From assembly GCF_000739935.1 (NCBI RefSeq), contig NZ_BBJU01000026.1, positions 97,906 to 161,905 of the forward strand: a DNA stretch of 64,000 nt, given 5' to 3'. Below are positions 34,221 through 43,333 of the stretch, piece by piece. The notes beneath the pieces are model-generated. The model saw only the letters and a list, made by a program, of their open reading frames with translations, did not search any database and was not told the origin of the DNA. Position 1 is the first letter of the stretch. Each line of letters begins with the position of its first letter. The translations under genes and the position numbers were made by a program. The stretch comes from Agrobacterium rubi TR3 = NBRC 13261 (GTDB lineage Bacteria; Pseudomonadota; Alphaproteobacteria; Rhizobiales; Rhizobiaceae).

Positions 34221-35330
34221 TCAGTTTGCGGGCTTGAGCGTTTTCGCCCGGATGCTTTGGTGCGAAACATAGGCATGAAGATCGACAATGCGATTGCCCG
34301 AGATGTCGAAGAGAAGCGTGAGGTCCGATTTGCACTTGATGCCGACCGAGGCGCCTGGCGCATGCCGCACCTCTTCGCCATATTCAAGCGCGTGGATGGG
34401 CCCGGCCAGCGTGTCGATGGTGTAGAACACTTCCCGACCCATGGGCTCAACCGTGACGATCTCACCCTTAAACGCCACATCCGCATCCGACACGAGCGTG
34501 ATGTCTTCCGGGCGCAAACCGAAGGTGACCTCACCATCATACTGGACATTAAGGTCGAGCGACATTTCACCCAGACGCAGACGGCGACCGGCCGCTTTGC
34601 CCTTCACCCGGTTCATCGGCGGCGTGCCGATGAAGCACGCGACGAACAGGTTGTTTGGACGGCGATAGAGATCATCGGGCGTGCCGATCTGGGCGATCTC
34701 GCCATTGTTCATGCAGATGATTCTGTCCGCCATGGTGATCGCTTCGATCTGGTCATGGGTGACGATGAGCGTGGTGAAACCGAGCCGCTTCTGAATGCTT
34801 TTCAGCTCCGCCCGCATGGTGATGCGCAAGGTGGCATCGAGGTTGGAAAGGGGCTCATCCAGCAGCAGAATGTTCGGCTCTTTTACCAATGCGCGGGCAA
34901 GCGCCACGCGCTGCTGCTGTCCACCGGAAAGTTGCGACGGACGGCGGTCGAGCAGTGCGTCGATCTGGACAAGCTTTGCCGCCTCGCCCACCCGCTTTGC
35001 GATTTCGTCCTTGGCCATGGCCTTGAAGCGCAATGGAAATGCAATGTTTTCGCGGACCGTCAGGTTCGGATAGAGCGCATAAGACTGGAAAACGATACCG
35101 ACATTGCGGTCGCGCGCATCGACGCGGTTGACGTTGTGACCATCGAAGGCGATCTGCCCTGCCGTGGGGGCGTAAAGGCCCGCGAGAAGAAACAGCGTCG
35201 TGGATTTTCCGCAGCCGGATGGCCCGAGGATCGCAACGAACTCGCCATCTTCGATGGTCAAGTTCATCGGTTTCAGAACCTGGGTCTCGCCCCAGCTCTT
35301 GGTGACTTTGTCGAGAGTGATCTTGGCCAT
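34221..35330 (-). CDS. Ugp-like ABC transporter ATP-binding protein
   Basis: The 369-residue ATPase belongs to the MalK/UgpC group. It has Walker A GPSGCGKST (about 36-44), Q-loop, signature LSGGQQQR (about 133-140), Walker B ILLLDEPLSNLD and switch His in VTHDQIEA. A C-terminal TOBE-type regulatory domain (about 235-369) includes FGLRPEDI. It energises uptake through the two permeases next to it. The following GDPD gene points to glycerol-3-phosphate or glycerophosphodiester substrates, although other sugars cannot be excluded. Confidence 0.88.
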   Translation of the reverse strand: MAKITLDKVTKSWGETQVLKPMNLTIEDGEFVAILGPSGCGKSTTLFLLAGLYAPTAGQIAFDGHNVNRVDARDRNVGIVFQSYALYPNLTVRENIAFPLRFKAMAKDEIAKRVGEAAKLVQIDALLDRRPSQLSGGQQQRVALARALVKEPNILLLDEPLSNLDATLRITMRAELKSIQKRLGFTTLIVTHDQIEAITMADRIICMNNGEIAQIGTPDDLYRRPNNLFVACFIGTPPMNRVKGKAAGRRLRLGEMSLDLNVQYDGEVTFGLRPEDITLVSDADVAFKGEIVTVEPMGREVFYTIDTLAGPIHALEYGEEVRHAPGASVGIKCKSDLTLLFDISGNRIVDLHAYVSHQSIRAKTLKPAN

Positions 35331-35335
35331 GGCAA

Positions 35336-36400
35336 TTATCCCTTGATCCCGCCAAAGCTCATCTGGGTGATGTACTTCTGCGTGAAGGTGTAGAGGAGCA
35401 GCACAGGCAGGAGATAGATGATGCCGACAGCGGCGATCATGCCGTAGTCTGCGCCCATATTGTCCTGTGCAACGAAGAAGAGGTAGAGGCTCATTGTCAT
35501 CTGGCTCTTGTCGATGAGCAGCGTCTGGACGAAGACATATTCCTCCCAGCCCTTCAGGAATGTGAAGGTGGCAACGGCAATCAACCCACCGCTGACCTGC
35601 GGAAGCACGATCATGCGAAACGCCTGGGACCGCGTTGCGCCATCGGTGACGGCGCTCATTTCGATGTCCCAGGGGACGTTATCGAAGAAGCTCTTGAGCA
35701 CGAAAATGGCGAAGGGCAATTCCAGCGCGCTGAGAACCAGTACGACGCCCGCCAGATTGTTGAGCAGGCCCATATAGTGAAGCTGAATGAAAATCGCGAC
35801 GGTCAGAGCCAGTGCCGGAAAAGCATGTAGCATGAGCAGACCGCGAAGAAAGCTCTCCCGGCCGACAAAGGCGAAACGCGACAAGGCATAGGCAGCGGGC
35901 GTGGCGACAAGCGTAACGATGACCGTCTGGCTGACCGCGAACACAACTGAGCTTCCAAATGCCGACCATATGGAAGGCATCAGGTCCATTTTTGTGGTGC
36001 CAGTGCCAGCTATGTCGCGGTTCCAAAGGAAGCGATAGTTTTCGAGCGTCATATACGGAGCCAGGAAAATAGCCACCAGAAGGACGATCACGATGCAGAG
36101 CGCTGCCCATGAAAGCGCGGGCTTGCGCAAACGTTCTGCCAGAAGCGCAAGTGCGATTGCGCCGAGATACGCAACCCCAGCAATGGCCGATGTGCGCCAG
36201 AGAACGACACGGCTGACCGCTTCGTCCGACAATGTCAGCGACTTCACCAGAAGCCACAAATAAGGCAGCAGAACAGGAACGGAAACAACAGTCAGGAAGA
36301 GAATAATAGCCGAGAGAAAACCGGCGCTGTGGGCGGCACCCCGGCGTTCGAGGCGCACCCAATCGGGCGAGGATACGGCATTGGTCTGGACAAGCGTCAT
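35336..36400 (-). CDS. ABC transporter permease, MalG/UgpE type
   Basis: The ATG at 36400 overlaps the stop of the other permease by one base (TGATG). The longer ORF is a read into that gene. The 354-residue inner-membrane protein has an N-terminal helix pair (about 28-95) and a MalG-like core with the EAA-type loop (EMSAVTDGATRSQAFRMIVLPQ, about 255-276). It forms the translocation path with the UgpA-like permease. The N-terminal extension of about 70 residues relative to normal UgpE (about 280) adds two extra helices. Confidence 0.87.
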   Translation of the reverse strand: MTLVQTNAVSSPDWVRLERRGAAHSAGFLSAIILFLTVVSVPVLLPYLWLLVKSLTLSDEAVSRVVLWRTSAIAGVAYLGAIALALLAERLRKPALSWAALCIVIVLLVAIFLAPYMTLENYRFLWNRDIAGTGTTKMDLMPSIWSAFGSSVVFAVSQTVIVTLVATPAAYALSRFAFVGRESFLRGLLMLHAFPALALTVAIFIQLHYMGLLNNLAGVVLVLSALELPFAIFVLKSFFDNVPWDIEMSAVTDGATRSQAFRMIVLPQVSGGLIAVATFTFLKGWEEYVFVQTLLIDKSQMTMSLYLFFVAQDNMGADYGMIAAVGIIYLLPVLLLYTFTQKYITQMSFGGIKG

Positions 36401-37311
36401 CACAGCACCTCGATTTTTGGAGCGGCAAAGGTTGAGCGCATATTGGTGACGCGCCAGTGTAGGAGCGTGACGGCAACCCCGATAACCATCAGGCCCAGCG
36501 CCAGCGCGGCACCATAGGAATAGGCACCGTTTTCGAAAGCGCGGCGGTAAATATAGAGAGCATAGGGCGTGGAATCGTAAACCGGCCCGCCGCCTGTGAT
36601 GAGCAGGATATATTCGAAGGTCGTCATCAGCGACAACGCCTGATAGATGGTGATCATCCGGATCGGCTGCGACAGCGCCGGTGCCACGACATGTCGCAGC
36701 ACACCCCATTCACTGGCACCATCGACGCGCGCTGCATTGGCAAGGTGTGACGGGATCGAACGGATCGACGACGTCAGAATGACCATGGCGAAGGATGCGC
36801 CGACGACACCATTTGCGAGAATGACGAGAAACAACGGAAAGTCGTTGCGCAGGTTGATGGGCGGCAGGCCGAAGGTGCCGGTGACCTGATTGAGCAGACC
36901 TGATGGCGAAGGATCGGCAATCCATATCCATAAAATGCCATAGAGGACGGCCGGGCTCATGCGCGGCAGCAGCCACAGGCCACGGAAGAAATTGCCGAGC
37001 TTGTCGGGGATCGCGGTAGACGTCATCGCCAGAAGCGCGCCGAGGCCGACATTGAAGATGAACAGCGTCGCGCTGACATAAATCAGTGTGGTCAGCAGCA
37101 CCATAGGCATGCGCGCATCGCGCTGGACGATGCGTTCGAAATTCTGCGTTGTGAATTGCCCGACACGAAGATTGGCGCCCATGTCGGTGAACGCGATCAC
37201 CGTGTTGACGACGATGGGTGCCAGAAAGAACACCGCAAGCAGCGCGATGGCCGGCGCAAGATAGAGCATAGGCCGTGCGGGGCGGTGCGCTCGAGGCTGG
37301 AATTGGGACAT
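36400..37311 (-). CDS. ABC transporter permease, MalF/UgpA type
   Basis: The 303-residue polytopic protein has six or more helices and the EAA-type loop (ANAARVDGASEWGVLRHVV, about 193-211). This identifies it as a carbohydrate-type importer permease. It starts 67 bp after the binding-protein gene, separated by a strong stem-loop, and overlaps the next permease gene by one base. Confidence 0.87.
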   Translation of the reverse strand: MSQFQPRAHRPARPMLYLAPAIALLAVFFLAPIVVNTVIAFTDMGANLRVGQFTTQNFERIVQRDARMPMVLLTTLIYVSATLFIFNVGLGALLAMTSTAIPDKLGNFFRGLWLLPRMSPAVLYGILWIWIADPSPSGLLNQVTGTFGLPPINLRNDFPLFLVILANGVVGASFAMVILTSSIRSIPSHLANAARVDGASEWGVLRHVVAPALSQPIRMITIYQALSLMTTFEYILLITGGGPVYDSTPYALYIYRRAFENGAYSYGAALALGLMVIGVAVTLLHWRVTNMRSTFAAPKIEVL

Positions 37312-37336
37312 TGTGGAGCACCAGTCAAACAGAGGT

Positions 37337-37361
37337 GCCGCCCGGCACCAAGCCGGGCGGC
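37337..37361 (-). other. Strong intercistronic stem-loop
   Basis: GCCGCCCGGC (37337-37346) and GCCGGGCGGC (37352-37361) form a perfect 10-bp GC stem with a 5-base loop. There is no U-run, so it is probably an RNA-stability element that keeps the binding-protein mRNA more abundant than the permease mRNA, as at malE-malF. It could also attenuate transcription. Confidence 0.65.
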
Positions 37362-37378
37362 GAGAAATTCATACGGGA

Positions 37379-38752
37379 TCAATTGCTGGCGGTGTCGCGG
37401 ATTTCGATGTCTGCGCCGAATTGCAGTTCGAGCTCATCGGCGATGAAATCAACGGCCTGAGTAGCCGTCATCTTGCCGGTTTCAACGGCCTGTAGACCGC
37501 TGAACAACACCTTGTTGTAGCTGCCGAACTGGGTGTGGTTCGGAACGAACTTGGCATGCTCCATCATCGGCGATGCGGCGGACAGAACCCAGTTATCCTT
37601 GTATTTCGGCATAGCCGTTTGAGCGTTGCTGATCGCCGTGTGGTAGGACGTCACGGCATGCTCTGTGTTGAAGTAAGGCAACGTTGCCAGCGCCACGAGA
37701 TCGGCAGCGATGTCGGAATTCTTGCTCTTGGCGTTGACGGTGTAGAGCAACGGGTGTGAGAGGTTGGCAGGCTTGCCACCCTTTTCAGCTGCCGGCGCCG
37801 GAATCCAGCCGATCTTGTGGAAATAACCGTCCTTGTCGGTCGGCCATGTCGCGCCGTTCTTATCACCCAGTTGCCAGGCAACCGTCCAGACACCCTGATG
37901 GAAGACGAACGCCTTCTCCTGCTTGAACGCACCCTGAATGGCTTCCCAACTCATGGAGGTGTTGTCGACGGGGGTCACGCCTTCCTTGGCGTTGCGCTCA
38001 TACCAGCCGAGCGCCTTGGTCATTTCAGCCTTCGGGAAAACAAGCTTGCCGGTTGTCTCGTCCATGAACTTCACGCCGTAGGACTGAAAGACCATCAGAT
38101 AATCGATACCGACATTAGGTCGGTGCAGCATTCCATATTGTGCAGCCTTGCCATCGACCACTTCCTTGGACAGCGCCGTCAGATCATCGAGCGTGAATTC
38201 GCCCGCTTCGACCTTGGCTGGCAGACCCTCGATGAAGGCTTCATCCTTGCCGATCTTGCGCAGCATATCCTTGTTGTAGAAGAACATGCGGATTTCGGCA
38301 TCCTGCGGCACGCCGTAAATCTTTCCATCCTTGGCTTTGGCCGCATTCCACAGGACAGGCAGAATATCGCCGTAAACCCATGGTTTGGCGGCAATACGCT
38401 CATCCATCGGCAGCGCGTAACCGTCTTCGGCAAACTGGCCGATCCACTCATGCGGCAAAACGTAGATATCCGGACCCTGGCCAACGGAAAATGCTTTGAG
38501 CATTTCCAGAGCCAGATCGTCCCAGCCCTTCACCGCGCTGTTGTTGGTGTCGATGACGATCCGCTTGTCCACGCCTGCGGACTTGAACTGCTCGTTCATG
38601 ATCTTCGCCGCACCTTCGATATTGGTGATGCGACCTGGCGCTGTTTTGTCGGCGAGCGTCGAGAGCTTGATGGTGATGTCTTCTGCATGCGCTGCGCCTG
38701 CAACGAAAGCGGTCATCGCTGCGGAAGAAAGGACGGCAAGAAATGTGTTCAT
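37379..38752 (-). CDS. Extracellular solute-binding protein (Ugp-like, family 1)
   Basis: The 457-residue periplasmic protein has a signal peptide (residues 1-23, ending AHAED) and the two-lobed binding-protein fold of the UgpB/MalE family. Family-type stretches include DIYVLPHEWIGQFAEDGYALP and YGVPQDAEIRMFFYNKDML. It is the first gene of the operon and hands its ligand to the two permeases. Glycerol-3-phosphate or glycerophosphodiesters are the best guess because of the downstream GDPD gene. A ROK-regulator gene is divergent from it. Confidence 0.87.
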   Translation of the reverse strand: MNTFLAVLSSAAMTAFVAGAAHAEDITIKLSTLADKTAPGRITNIEGAAKIMNEQFKSAGVDKRIVIDTNNSAVKGWDDLALEMLKAFSVGQGPDIYVLPHEWIGQFAEDGYALPMDERIAAKPWVYGDILPVLWNAAKAKDGKIYGVPQDAEIRMFFYNKDMLRKIGKDEAFIEGLPAKVEAGEFTLDDLTALSKEVVDGKAAQYGMLHRPNVGIDYLMVFQSYGVKFMDETTGKLVFPKAEMTKALGWYERNAKEGVTPVDNTSMSWEAIQGAFKQEKAFVFHQGVWTVAWQLGDKNGATWPTDKDGYFHKIGWIPAPAAEKGGKPANLSHPLLYTVNAKSKNSDIAADLVALATLPYFNTEHAVTSYHTAISNAQTAMPKYKDNWVLSAASPMMEHAKFVPNHTQFGSYNKVLFSGLQAVETGKMTATQAVDFIADELELQFGADIEIRDTASN

Positions 38753-38779
38753 GGCGGGTTGATCCGGTTGAAGGTGATT

Positions 38780-38802
38780 ATTTAATTAAGTTGCTTAAGT
38801 AA
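38780..38802. promoter_or_regulatory. Candidate ROK-regulator operator
   Basis: ATTTAATTAAG and CTTAAGTAAT flank a short TTG centre and make an imperfect palindrome in the divergent promoter region. AT-rich TTAATTAA/CTTAAG palindromes are usual for NagC/ROK regulators, and the neighbouring gene at 38847 encodes one. Confidence 0.5.
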
Positions 38803-38816
38803 TGGATTTATGACAT
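38799..38816 (-). promoter_or_regulatory. Candidate PHO box before the phosphorus operon
   Basis: Read on the minus strand, ATGTCATAAATCCATTAC agrees with a rhizobial PHO box of the form CTGTCATAAATCTGTCAC at 14 of 18 bases by hand alignment to a consensus given from memory. It overlaps the edge of the ROK operator. PhoB control would fit the gene content. Confidence 0.35.
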
Positions 38817-38846
38817 CGCCAGTTCAATTCTCTGGAGGGCGTCATA

Positions 38847-39968
38847 GTGCTCAAACGACAGGGGCCGTTGGCTGGCATTGGTGGTACCCAGGCGACAGTG
38901 ATCAACCATCTGCGCCGCAAGGGCGCCGCGTCGCGCGCTGAAATCGCTGATTTTTGCGGCGTGACGCCAGCAGCCGTGAGCATGATGACCCGCGATTTGA
39001 TCGAGCGGGGTATCGTCATCGAAGGCGCAAGACGCCATGGCGGGCGCGGTGCCCCCCACATCGATCTCATGCTTCAGGGCCACGTCGGTTATGCCTTAGG
39101 CGTTCATGCCAATCATTACTCACTCACCCTCACGATGCTTGATTTCTGCGGAAAAAGGATTGCTGAGCATCATCTGGACGGACGATATGATGCGTTCTGC
39201 GACGTGGAAGAGACCATAAATGACGTCAAGAACAGTCTGTTGGCATCGTGCGATATCGATGAAAACCTGCTGCTTGGCGTCGGCGTGGCAATGCCGACAC
39301 GTTTTCGCAAAGGCGTGACAAGCCTCGATCTTGCCGACGAGGTGATTTCCTGGGCGGGCCCCGATCTCGCATCTTCGTTGCGTGACACACTGGGTTGCCC
39401 GGTCATGATTGAAAATGACGCCAACGCCGCGGCGGTGGGCGAACTTGCTCTGGGCAACGCTGCCGAACACGATAATTTCGCCTATTTGTATCTGTCGGAG
39501 GGTATCGGCAGCGGCATCGTTATCGGTGGCGAACTTCATCGCGGCAATCTGGGAAATGCCGGAGATGTCGGCGCTCTTCGCCCGCGTGGCCTGTCGCGGC
39601 CCTCATTCGATGACTTGGCGGCATGGTGCACGGCGTCAGTGGGCCAGATACCGGAGGGCCGCTCTTCGGAGCGGTGGGCGATCTATCTCGAAAAGAACAT
39701 GAGCGTTCTCGACGACTGGCTCGAGCGAGCAGGACCTGAAACGGCCCGGCTCGCCTTTATGATCGCATCGATTTTGGCACCCTCTGCAATCTTCATCGGT
39801 GGAACGCTGCCGCGCCTCGTGCGCGAAAGACTTGCCCCGTGGCTGGACTTTGAAAAAAGCAGACCCTTCGAGGGAGCCCGCGCCCTGCAGCCCGCCATCC
39901 TGATCCCAGACATCGACGCCACAGACACCGTCGCATTCGGAGCTGCGGCGATGATCCTGTATGGTTAG
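38847..39968 (+). CDS. ROK-family transcriptional regulator
   Basis: The 373-residue protein starts with GTG behind GGAGG. It has an N-terminal winged helix (about 10-65, with SRAEIADFCGVTPAAVSMMTRDL) and a C-terminal ROK/actin-like ATPase fold (about 80-370), including ENDANAAAVGEL and YLYLSEGIGSGIVIGGE. The cysteine-rich zinc motif (CxCGxxGCxE) of many ROK proteins is absent; only the region NAGDVGALRPRG is present in its place. It is divergent from the Ugp-like operon and most probably controls it through the AT-rich palindrome between them. Confidence 0.85.
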   Translation: MLKRQGPLAGIGGTQATVINHLRRKGAASRAEIADFCGVTPAAVSMMTRDLIERGIVIEGARRHGGRGAPHIDLMLQGHVGYALGVHANHYSLTLTMLDFCGKRIAEHHLDGRYDAFCDVEETINDVKNSLLASCDIDENLLLGVGVAMPTRFRKGVTSLDLADEVISWAGPDLASSLRDTLGCPVMIENDANAAAVGELALGNAAEHDNFAYLYLSEGIGSGIVIGGELHRGNLGNAGDVGALRPRGLSRPSFDDLAAWCTASVGQIPEGRSSERWAIYLEKNMSVLDDWLERAGPETARLAFMIASILAPSAIFIGGTLPRLVRERLAPWLDFEKSRPFEGARALQPAILIPDIDATDTVAFGAAAMILYG

Positions 39969-39983
39969 CCCAAATCGGACTTA

Positions 39984-40955
39984 TCAGCCGTGTTTCCCGT
40001 CGCGTATCTGGTTCCACAAAGGTGCAATCACAGTCCCCATAACAACCACAGCAACCGCACCAATGACGATAGCGAGCATGGCCTGCTGGGCCGACGTCGC
40101 CAGCCAGCCAACGACGGATGGAGCGAAGGAGATGGCAGAAACAACTGCGGCGGAAACATCGTGGACGAGGTGTTCTGGGCCAGCATAACCCAGCTGGGCA
40201 AGCCCGTGCACCAAGATGCTGCCTCCGACCCATAACATCGCCGCGGTGCCGACAGCTGCCAGCACCTTGAGGAAGATCGGCATGCCGTAGACGAGACCGC
40301 GACCGATAACCTGAAAGACCGACGACGAGGTCTTGGCCAGCGCGATACCGACATCATCTGCCTTCACGATAAGCGCGACGAAACCGTAAACGGCAAGCGT
40401 GATCAGAATACCCACGGCGGCCAGCACGAAGCCCTGCATATAGACACTGGACTGAGAAATATCGGCGAGCGTCAGCGCCATGATTTCCGCTGACAAAATG
40501 AAGTCGGTGCGAACAGCGCCGCTGACCTTCTGGTTCTCGAGAGCGACCGGATCGAGCTCCTCACCCAGCACCTGCTTTTCGTGACCATGCGCAGCATGCG
40601 GAAAGAAAACCGCATAGAGCTTTTCAGCACCTTCGTAACAGAGATAGACACCACCAACCATGAGAAGCGGCGTAATGACCCACGGCGCAAAAAAGCCGAG
40701 AAGAAGCGCGGCCGGAAGAAGAAACACAAGTTTGTTCTTCAGCGAGCCCAACGCAATGCGGCCAATGATCGGCAGTTCACGGGCGGGGCTGAGGCCCACC
40801 ACATATCGCGGCGTGACGGCAGCATCATCGACGACGATGCCTGCCGCTTTGCTGGTCGCCTTGGCGGTTTGCGCGGCAACATCATCAAGTGACGCTGCAG
40901 CCAGCTTTGCGATTGCCGCGACATCATCGAGAAGCGCTATGAGACCTGTTGCCAT
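39984..40955 (-). CDS. DUF808 family inner-membrane protein (YedI-like)
   Basis: The 323-residue protein opens with the typical DUF808 stretch MATGLIALLDDVAAIAKLAA and DDVAAQTAKATSKAAGIVVDD. Several membrane helices follow (about 85-125, 165-200, 235-260, 270-310). The family is of unknown function. The gene is convergent with the ROK gene, only 15 bp apart, and lies after the lipid kinase on the same strand with a 51-bp gap. Confidence 0.85.
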   Translation of the reverse strand: MATGLIALLDDVAAIAKLAAASLDDVAAQTAKATSKAAGIVVDDAAVTPRYVVGLSPARELPIIGRIALGSLKNKLVFLLPAALLLGFFAPWVITPLLMVGGVYLCYEGAEKLYAVFFPHAAHGHEKQVLGEELDPVALENQKVSGAVRTDFILSAEIMALTLADISQSSVYMQGFVLAAVGILITLAVYGFVALIVKADDVGIALAKTSSSVFQVIGRGLVYGMPIFLKVLAAVGTAAMLWVGGSILVHGLAQLGYAGPEHLVHDVSAAVVSAISFAPSVVGWLATSAQQAMLAIVIGAVAVVVMGTVIAPLWNQIRDGKHG

Positions 40956-41006
40956 GAAAAATGCGGCCTTTGTATTTTGAAATGAATGAATATGAGTTTG
41001 CGTCCG

Positions 41007-41879
41007 TCAGGGGACGAAAACCGAGATCGCCTTTTCCATGATATGAAACGTCACCGGTGTGTTCGTTTTTAACTCGCCGTCGAGATTGACCGCGCGCGGC
41101 TTGCTGGTGCGAATGGTCAGATGCTTGGTCGAGAACGAACGGACATCGTTCCAGTCGCCGTGGGTACCCTTGCGCAAACTTGGCAGAAGCGCCAACAACC
41201 TCCACCAGTGATCGACCTCGAGACTGTAGAAATCCAGCATGCCGTCTGTTGCCGTGGCATCTGAGTGCACAGTCATGCCACCACCGTAAAAGCGCCCATT
41301 GCCGACAGCCACCTGCAAGGTTCGCAGTTCTTCGGTCTGACCGTCATGCTCGAGCGTTGCGGTGAACAATCGTGAGCTGGCGAGCAACCGGGCAGCGACG
41401 ATTCCGTAGCCGAGCTTGCCCCAACGCTTCTTGGCCTTTTCGGTGAGCGACATCGCAAGATCGGCACTGAAACCAACACTCGCCACATTGAAGAATGGAT
41501 GTCCGTTCGCTTCGCCGAGGTCGATCTGGGTCGTGTTGCCTTTGGCGATGACGTCCACGGCCTGGGCAAGATCGAGGGGTAGACCGATGGTGCGGGCAAA
41601 ATCGTTCGCCGTTCCAAGCGGCAGAACACCCAAGGGAAGCCCCGATTTCAAAAGCCCGCGTGCCGCCCCGTTCAGGCTACCGTCGCCACCGCCGACGATG
41701 ACACGGTCGACCAGGCCGATATGCTCTTCAATCGCCTGGGATGTCGTACCCGCATAATCGGCCGGCAGCTCGGTGAAACGGATTCCAGCTTGCTCCAGCA
41801 ACCGACGCACTTCGGGCAGACTGTCTCTTCCTCTGCGGGAATTCGGGTTGACCAGCAACAAAGCTGCTTGTGACGTCAT
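41007..41879 (-). CDS. Diacylglycerol/lipid kinase family protein (YegS-like)
   Basis: The start at 41879 was chosen because family similarity begins there (ALLLVNPNSRRGR). The upstream ORF extension is low in similarity. The 290-residue protein has the kinase motifs VNPNS (about 9-13), the nucleotide-binding GGGDGSLNG (about 65-73) and LGVLPLGTANDFAR (about 84-97). It phosphorylates a lipid or related alcohol at the membrane surface. The ligand is not known. Confidence 0.87.
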   Translation of the reverse strand: MTSQAALLLVNPNSRRGRDSLPEVRRLLEQAGIRFTELPADYAGTTSQAIEEHIGLVDRVIVGGGDGSLNGAARGLLKSGLPLGVLPLGTANDFARTIGLPLDLAQAVDVIAKGNTTQIDLGEANGHPFFNVASVGFSADLAMSLTEKAKKRWGKLGYGIVAARLLASSRLFTATLEHDGQTEELRTLQVAVGNGRFYGGGMTVHSDATATDGMLDFYSLEVDHWWRLLALLPSLRKGTHGDWNDVRSFSTKHLTIRTSKPRAVNLDGELKTNTPVTFHIMEKAISVFVP

Positions 41880-42201
41880 ACTCTCAGTTTCTGTGCGCGT
41901 TTGCGAACGTTGGATCGGTAACGCGTTTTCACGTTGAAAAGATCGATTGTTTTTATATGTGCACTGCAGCATCCCTCGTCAATGGCATGGTTGTTCGGCA
42001 CACGCGGCATATCCATCTACAAAAAAAAGGAGACAAGATTGGCGGATTTCATGTCTCGATTTTTTAGCGACACCGGCTCTCAATCCGCCTTAGTTTGACG
42101 TAAGACAAAGGGAACGGACTGCGGTCCAGCAACCGCAACGGGGCCGCATCCCCACGACATTATCCGGCTCAATGCCCTAAACCTGTTTTGAAGGGAACCC
42201 G

Positions 42202-43167
42202 ATGACAGTTGTCGCCTCCTATATGTATCGTGCGGGCAAACGGGCAGAAGACATTGCCTTGAACGATCGGCCTTTTGAAACGGAGGGCAAGGCATTCGCC
42301 TGGATCGGACTGTTGGAACCCACGGCACAGGAGATGGCGAGCCTCAAGGTTATGTTCGGATTGCATCCGCTGGCCGTGGAGGATGCCTTAAAGGGCGGTC
42401 AAGTCCCGAAAGTCGAGGTCTACGGCGACCAGCTTTTCGTTGTCACGAAGACTGCACATCTGGAGGGCGACAAGATCGCCTATGGCGAGACCTATGTTTT
42501 CCTCGGTCCAAACCACGTGGTCACTGTCAGACATGGTTCCGCCCGTGGGCACAAGGAGTTGCGGGAGCAACTCGAACAGTCACCGCGGCTCCTGGAGCAT
42601 GGCCCGGATTATGTGCTTCACGGCATTCTCGATTTCGTGGTCGATGGCTATTTGCCGATGGTCGAGAAGCTGGAAGACAGGGTTCTCGAAATGGAAAAGC
42701 ATATGTTGATTTCCTTTCTCGAACGCGACCAGATCAGACGTCTGTTCCGGATGCGCAGGCAGGTTATCCTGTTTCAGCGCGTGCTGGGGCCGATGTCAGA
42801 AATGATCGGCAGGATGACGCATCTTGAGCTGCCGTGCATCGATGACAATGCAAGACCCTATTTTCGCGATGTCCACGACCACGTCAGACGGGTCGAGGGC
42901 ATGGTGTCAGGTCTGCGCGAAGTGGTGACATCTGTGTTCGAGGCCAGCAATCTTCTTGAAATGCAGCGTCAGGGCACGATCACCAGACAGTTGGCGGCAT
43001 GGGCTGCGATCCTCGCCGTCCCCACCGCCATCGCCGGGATCTATGGGATGAACTTCCAGCATATGCCGGAACTTGAGACGCAGTACGGCTACTATGTCGT
43101 CCTGGCAGTCATCTTTTCCCTCTGCGGCATCTTGTACTACCAGTTCAGAAAATCTGGATGGCTATGA
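42202..43167 (+). CDS. CorA-family magnesium/divalent cation transporter
   Basis: The 321-residue protein has the CorA layout: a large cytoplasmic funnel (about 1-255) and two C-terminal helices (about 260-283 and 296-315). The signature YGMNF (about 285-289) follows the first helix. It forms a pentameric channel for Mg2+ or related ions. The start follows GAAGGG. The 320-bp gap to the divergent lipid kinase gene is AT-rich near the kinase, then GC-rich before corA. I see no certain riboswitch there. Confidence 0.92.
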   Translation: MTVVASYMYRAGKRAEDIALNDRPFETEGKAFAWIGLLEPTAQEMASLKVMFGLHPLAVEDALKGGQVPKVEVYGDQLFVVTKTAHLEGDKIAYGETYVFLGPNHVVTVRHGSARGHKELREQLEQSPRLLEHGPDYVLHGILDFVVDGYLPMVEKLEDRVLEMEKHMLISFLERDQIRRLFRMRRQVILFQRVLGPMSEMIGRMTHLELPCIDDNARPYFRDVHDHVRRVEGMVSGLREVVTSVFEASNLLEMQRQGTITRQLAAWAAILAVPTAIAGIYGMNFQHMPELETQYGYYVVLAVIFSLCGILYYQFRKSGWL

Positions 43168-43333
43168 CGCGTCCGTCGGAAGGACGCCAAGATGCGGTTC
43201 GACAAGAAAATTTCCCTTTGAGCCAATGTTCCGCCTAGCAATCACGTCCAACCACACAGATAGATGACGTCATCTGCAACCATATCTCCCAACGTAGCGG
43301 TGCGCGCTAGGTGCAGGTGTAATTACGGTCTCC

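Noticed and set aside
42061..42201. Possible riboswitch in the GC-rich leader of corA
   Set aside because: I could not match it to the M-box, ykkC, TPP or cobalamin patterns, and no clear expression platform is visible.
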